Part shown: positions 62,358 to 64,000 of the stretch, piece by piece
Layout: each line of letters starts with the position of its first letter
Position numbering within the stretch: the first letter of the stretch is position 1
Assembly (NCBI GenBank): GCA_000328365.1
Contig: KB302363.1
Span: 72,851-136,850 of the forward strand
Source: Capitella teleta
Lineage: Eukaryota > Annelida > Polychaeta > Capitellidae
Length of the DNA: 64,000 nucleotides
Direction of reading: 5' to 3'
Translations under genes and position numbers: made by a program
The notes under the pieces: generated by a model
What the model was told of the DNA's origin: nothing
The model's database searches: none
The model's input: the letters and a program-made list of their open reading frames with translations, nothing else

Positions 62358-63563
62358 TTATGATTTGACGTAGTTGTACACGTGAGCAGCAGGGGGGATG
62401 AAAACCAAAATAAACGCGATTCCGAAAGATGTCAGGAGACTCAAATAGCTACTTCTTGGTCCAAAGTCGATTGCGGATGACGTAATCAGATAGAACAGAA
62501 GAGCAGCGATCTGGATCACGAAGTACCAGAAGCTGATTTCAGAAATGAAGTCCGTGAAGGACCTTCGTATGCCCGATTGGCGAGACATAGCAGCGCTGAA
62601 CCGAGACTCAGAGCGAGCCATGGCTCCGACGAACGAAGAAACGTTGTCCAAGCTTACGGCGTTGAAGCATTTCAATAGGTTGGCGTTGCGGTCCGAATCG
62701 GGATAAGGATGAAGGACGCCGGTTGACACCACTCTGGATAAACAGTGCAGGAAGCTGATGGCTTTCCTGCTCAGGGAATCCGAACGCCTCTCTTCCTTGT
62801 GGTGCCAATGTAGAAATGCCACTTTGTAGACATGCCAGGGGAGCATACCCATCGGGGCATAGTACTCTTTGCGTATGGCTCCTATGATCATCAGAATCTT
62901 CAAGCTATCTTTCGGCAGGTTCTTAATGTACGGACTTTCTTGGTGGGCGTAAAATCGCCTCCATAGCAGGCTTTCAGGGTCATACGGATTATCGACTGCT
63001 TTGGGGTGGGGTTTGGCAATCAGCCAAGTGTCACCCAGCTTGACCAGCGGCATCAGATGGACTGAGATGAGCTTCGTGATTCCTCTGTGTACCTCGAGAG
63101 TCATACCAGGACCTACGCTGCAAGGCTTTAGGATGAACGTGCCGACCATGTACTTGTCGGCCAACCTTTGAACCACCCCTAAGAACAAAGCCCGGACCCT
63201 ACTCGCAGAGAGAAATCCGTCCATTTTAAGGTTTGAATGGACTGCAGGATCCCTCCAACGCTCAGAAATCTTCACAAAACAGCGGTCGCTCGGACAATCC
63301 TCAAACCTCCAGTACGACTCCGGGATCTCGAGAGGAACCAGGACGTTGATCTCGTGGGGTTTAGTGATCTTTGGGCCGTCGAATGTGTTTCCTCTTTCGA
63401 TCAAATCGCCGATGTCAAACGGCAGATGTTGCTGCAGGAAATCGCGGATGGGCGATTTAAGGCTGTCGTAGATGGACGCCATTCTGTCCATTTCTCTCTG
63501 ATTCACGGCCACGTGCTTCCGGTAAAACACTTCCATTTGATTGGTCAGTGAGCGGGAGCCCAT
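62358..63563 (-). CDS. Mab-21-type nucleotidyltransferase-fold protein with two C-terminal membrane helices
   Basis: A 401-residue uninterrupted frame. Residues about 50-80 (LIERGNTFDGPKI, HEINVLVPL) correspond to the GS...ExD region of Mab-21/cGAS-like proteins, and ISVHLMPLVKL (~166-176) to the third-acid strand. The core from about 200 to 290 (LLWRRFYAHQES, LKILMIIGAIRKEY) resembles the Mab-21 helical lobe. Of the three metal-binding acids only Glu71 remains; the second is Asn73 and the third is His169, so nucleotide-cyclising activity is unlikely. Hydrophobic helices at about 343-363 and 372-392 anchor the C-terminus. ITPRIP-family proteins combine a degenerate Mab-21 domain with a membrane segment and are the best comparison; the arrangement here differs. 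A possible acceptor (TCAG) lies just before the ATG, so an upstream exon may exist. Confidence 0.75.
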   Translation of the reverse strand: MGSRSLTNQMEVFYRKHVAVNQREMDRMASIYDSLKSPIRDFLQQHLPFDIGDLIERGNTFDGPKITKPHEINVLVPLEIPESYWRFEDCPSDRCFVKISERWRDPAVHSNLKMDGFLSASRVRALFLGVVQRLADKYMVGTFILKPCSVGPGMTLEVHRGITKLISVHLMPLVKLGDTWLIAKPHPKAVDNPYDPESLLWRRFYAHQESPYIKNLPKDSLKILMIIGAIRKEYYAPMGMLPWHVYKVAFLHWHHKEERRSDSLSRKAISFLHCLSRVVSTGVLHPYPDSDRNANLLKCFNAVSLDNVSSFVGAMARSESRFSAAMSRQSGIRRSFTDFISEISFWYFVIQIAALLFYLITSSAIDFGPRSSYLSLLTSFGIAFILVFIPPAAHVYNYVKS

Positions 63564-64000
63564 ATCTGAGATTAATATAATTATGCGTGAAACAAGGGTG
63601 GAAACTGTGACAGAAAAGGCTGTAAAATTAGTTTAAAGGCCTCTTTATTCTTGCATTTTATTTCATAGCATTGTAATATAGAATGGATTATTATAATGCA
63701 TGAATATAAGCTACAAAAAGACAGCTAATAGATGGATATGTGACGTGGCCTATACGCGAATTATATGGATATGATATATACAAAAATAGGCCTACCTTAA
63801 TGAGTTGAACTGTTCTTTGCTTCATCACACTACATTCAGTTAAACAAATTCAAACAGCCCATATCTCAATTTTATCAATCTTGATCGAGTTTATATCAAA
63901 ACATCACGGATGCGTGCTTTTGACCCATCAGCAGTGGCTATATATCCGTGGGTTAACTTGGGTTAATCATACAATTGCAGCATTACAGATACAATTGCAG
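63564..64000. other. Upstream flank of the Mab-21-like gene
   Basis: 437 bp of AT-rich sequence with no recognised exon. It would contain the promoter or an intron of the minus-strand gene. Confidence 0.4.

Overview
The window is bilaterian animal nuclear DNA. It holds spliced genes with GT-AG introns, AATAAA poly(A) signals, a LINE tail, tRNA-headed SINE-like repeats and many microsatellites. Six protein-coding genes can be read: RNF121, SUGT1, a seven-cadherin-repeat protocadherin, a glycine-receptor-like Cys-loop chloride channel, a stanniocalcin, and a membrane-anchored Mab-21-type nucleotidyltransferase-fold protein. Stanniocalcin plus a delta-type protocadherin plus a GlyR-like channel suggests an invertebrate deuterostome or a lophotrochozoan. 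The species cannot be settled from the sequence alone. Many introns are very short (about 48-100 bp), while the intergenic gaps are long.

Layout. RNF121 (+, 982-2496) and SUGT1 (-, 3401-5247) are convergent. Both lack an identified first exon. From about 5.3 to 18.2 kb there is no recognisable gene; this stretch holds a (GGATA)n array fused to a perfect 29-bp-armed palindrome, and a possible distal non-coding exon. The protocadherin (+, 18850-24976) has one giant ectodomain exon and a tail encoded by later exons. From 25.2 to 39.6 kb there is a LINE 3' end, SINE-like pieces and a CACG-rich repeat.

The chloride-channel gene (+, 39720-54068) is the highlight. One signal peptide and ligand-binding domain (exons 1-6) is followed by two complete, phase-compatible M1-M4 modules in tandem. 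Each module has its own stop codon and poly(A) signal. A transcript could therefore pair the same extracellular domain with either of two pores. The choice also swaps the loop-C residue that corresponds to glycine-receptor Phe207 (Tyr in module A, Phe in module B). The 9.1-kb first intron carries a large inverted repeat with about 1-kb arms that are nearly identical, flanked by more diverged homologous sequence.

Downstream lie a TATA-box-driven four-exon stanniocalcin gene (+, 57931-60835), whose cysteine spacing largely matches vertebrate STC1, and a Mab-21-like gene (-, 62358-63563) whose metal-binding residues are mostly lost and which ends in two membrane helices. The genes do not form an obvious pathway; they look like ordinary neighbours. 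I saw no retrovirus-like element and no rRNA, true tRNA or CRISPR.
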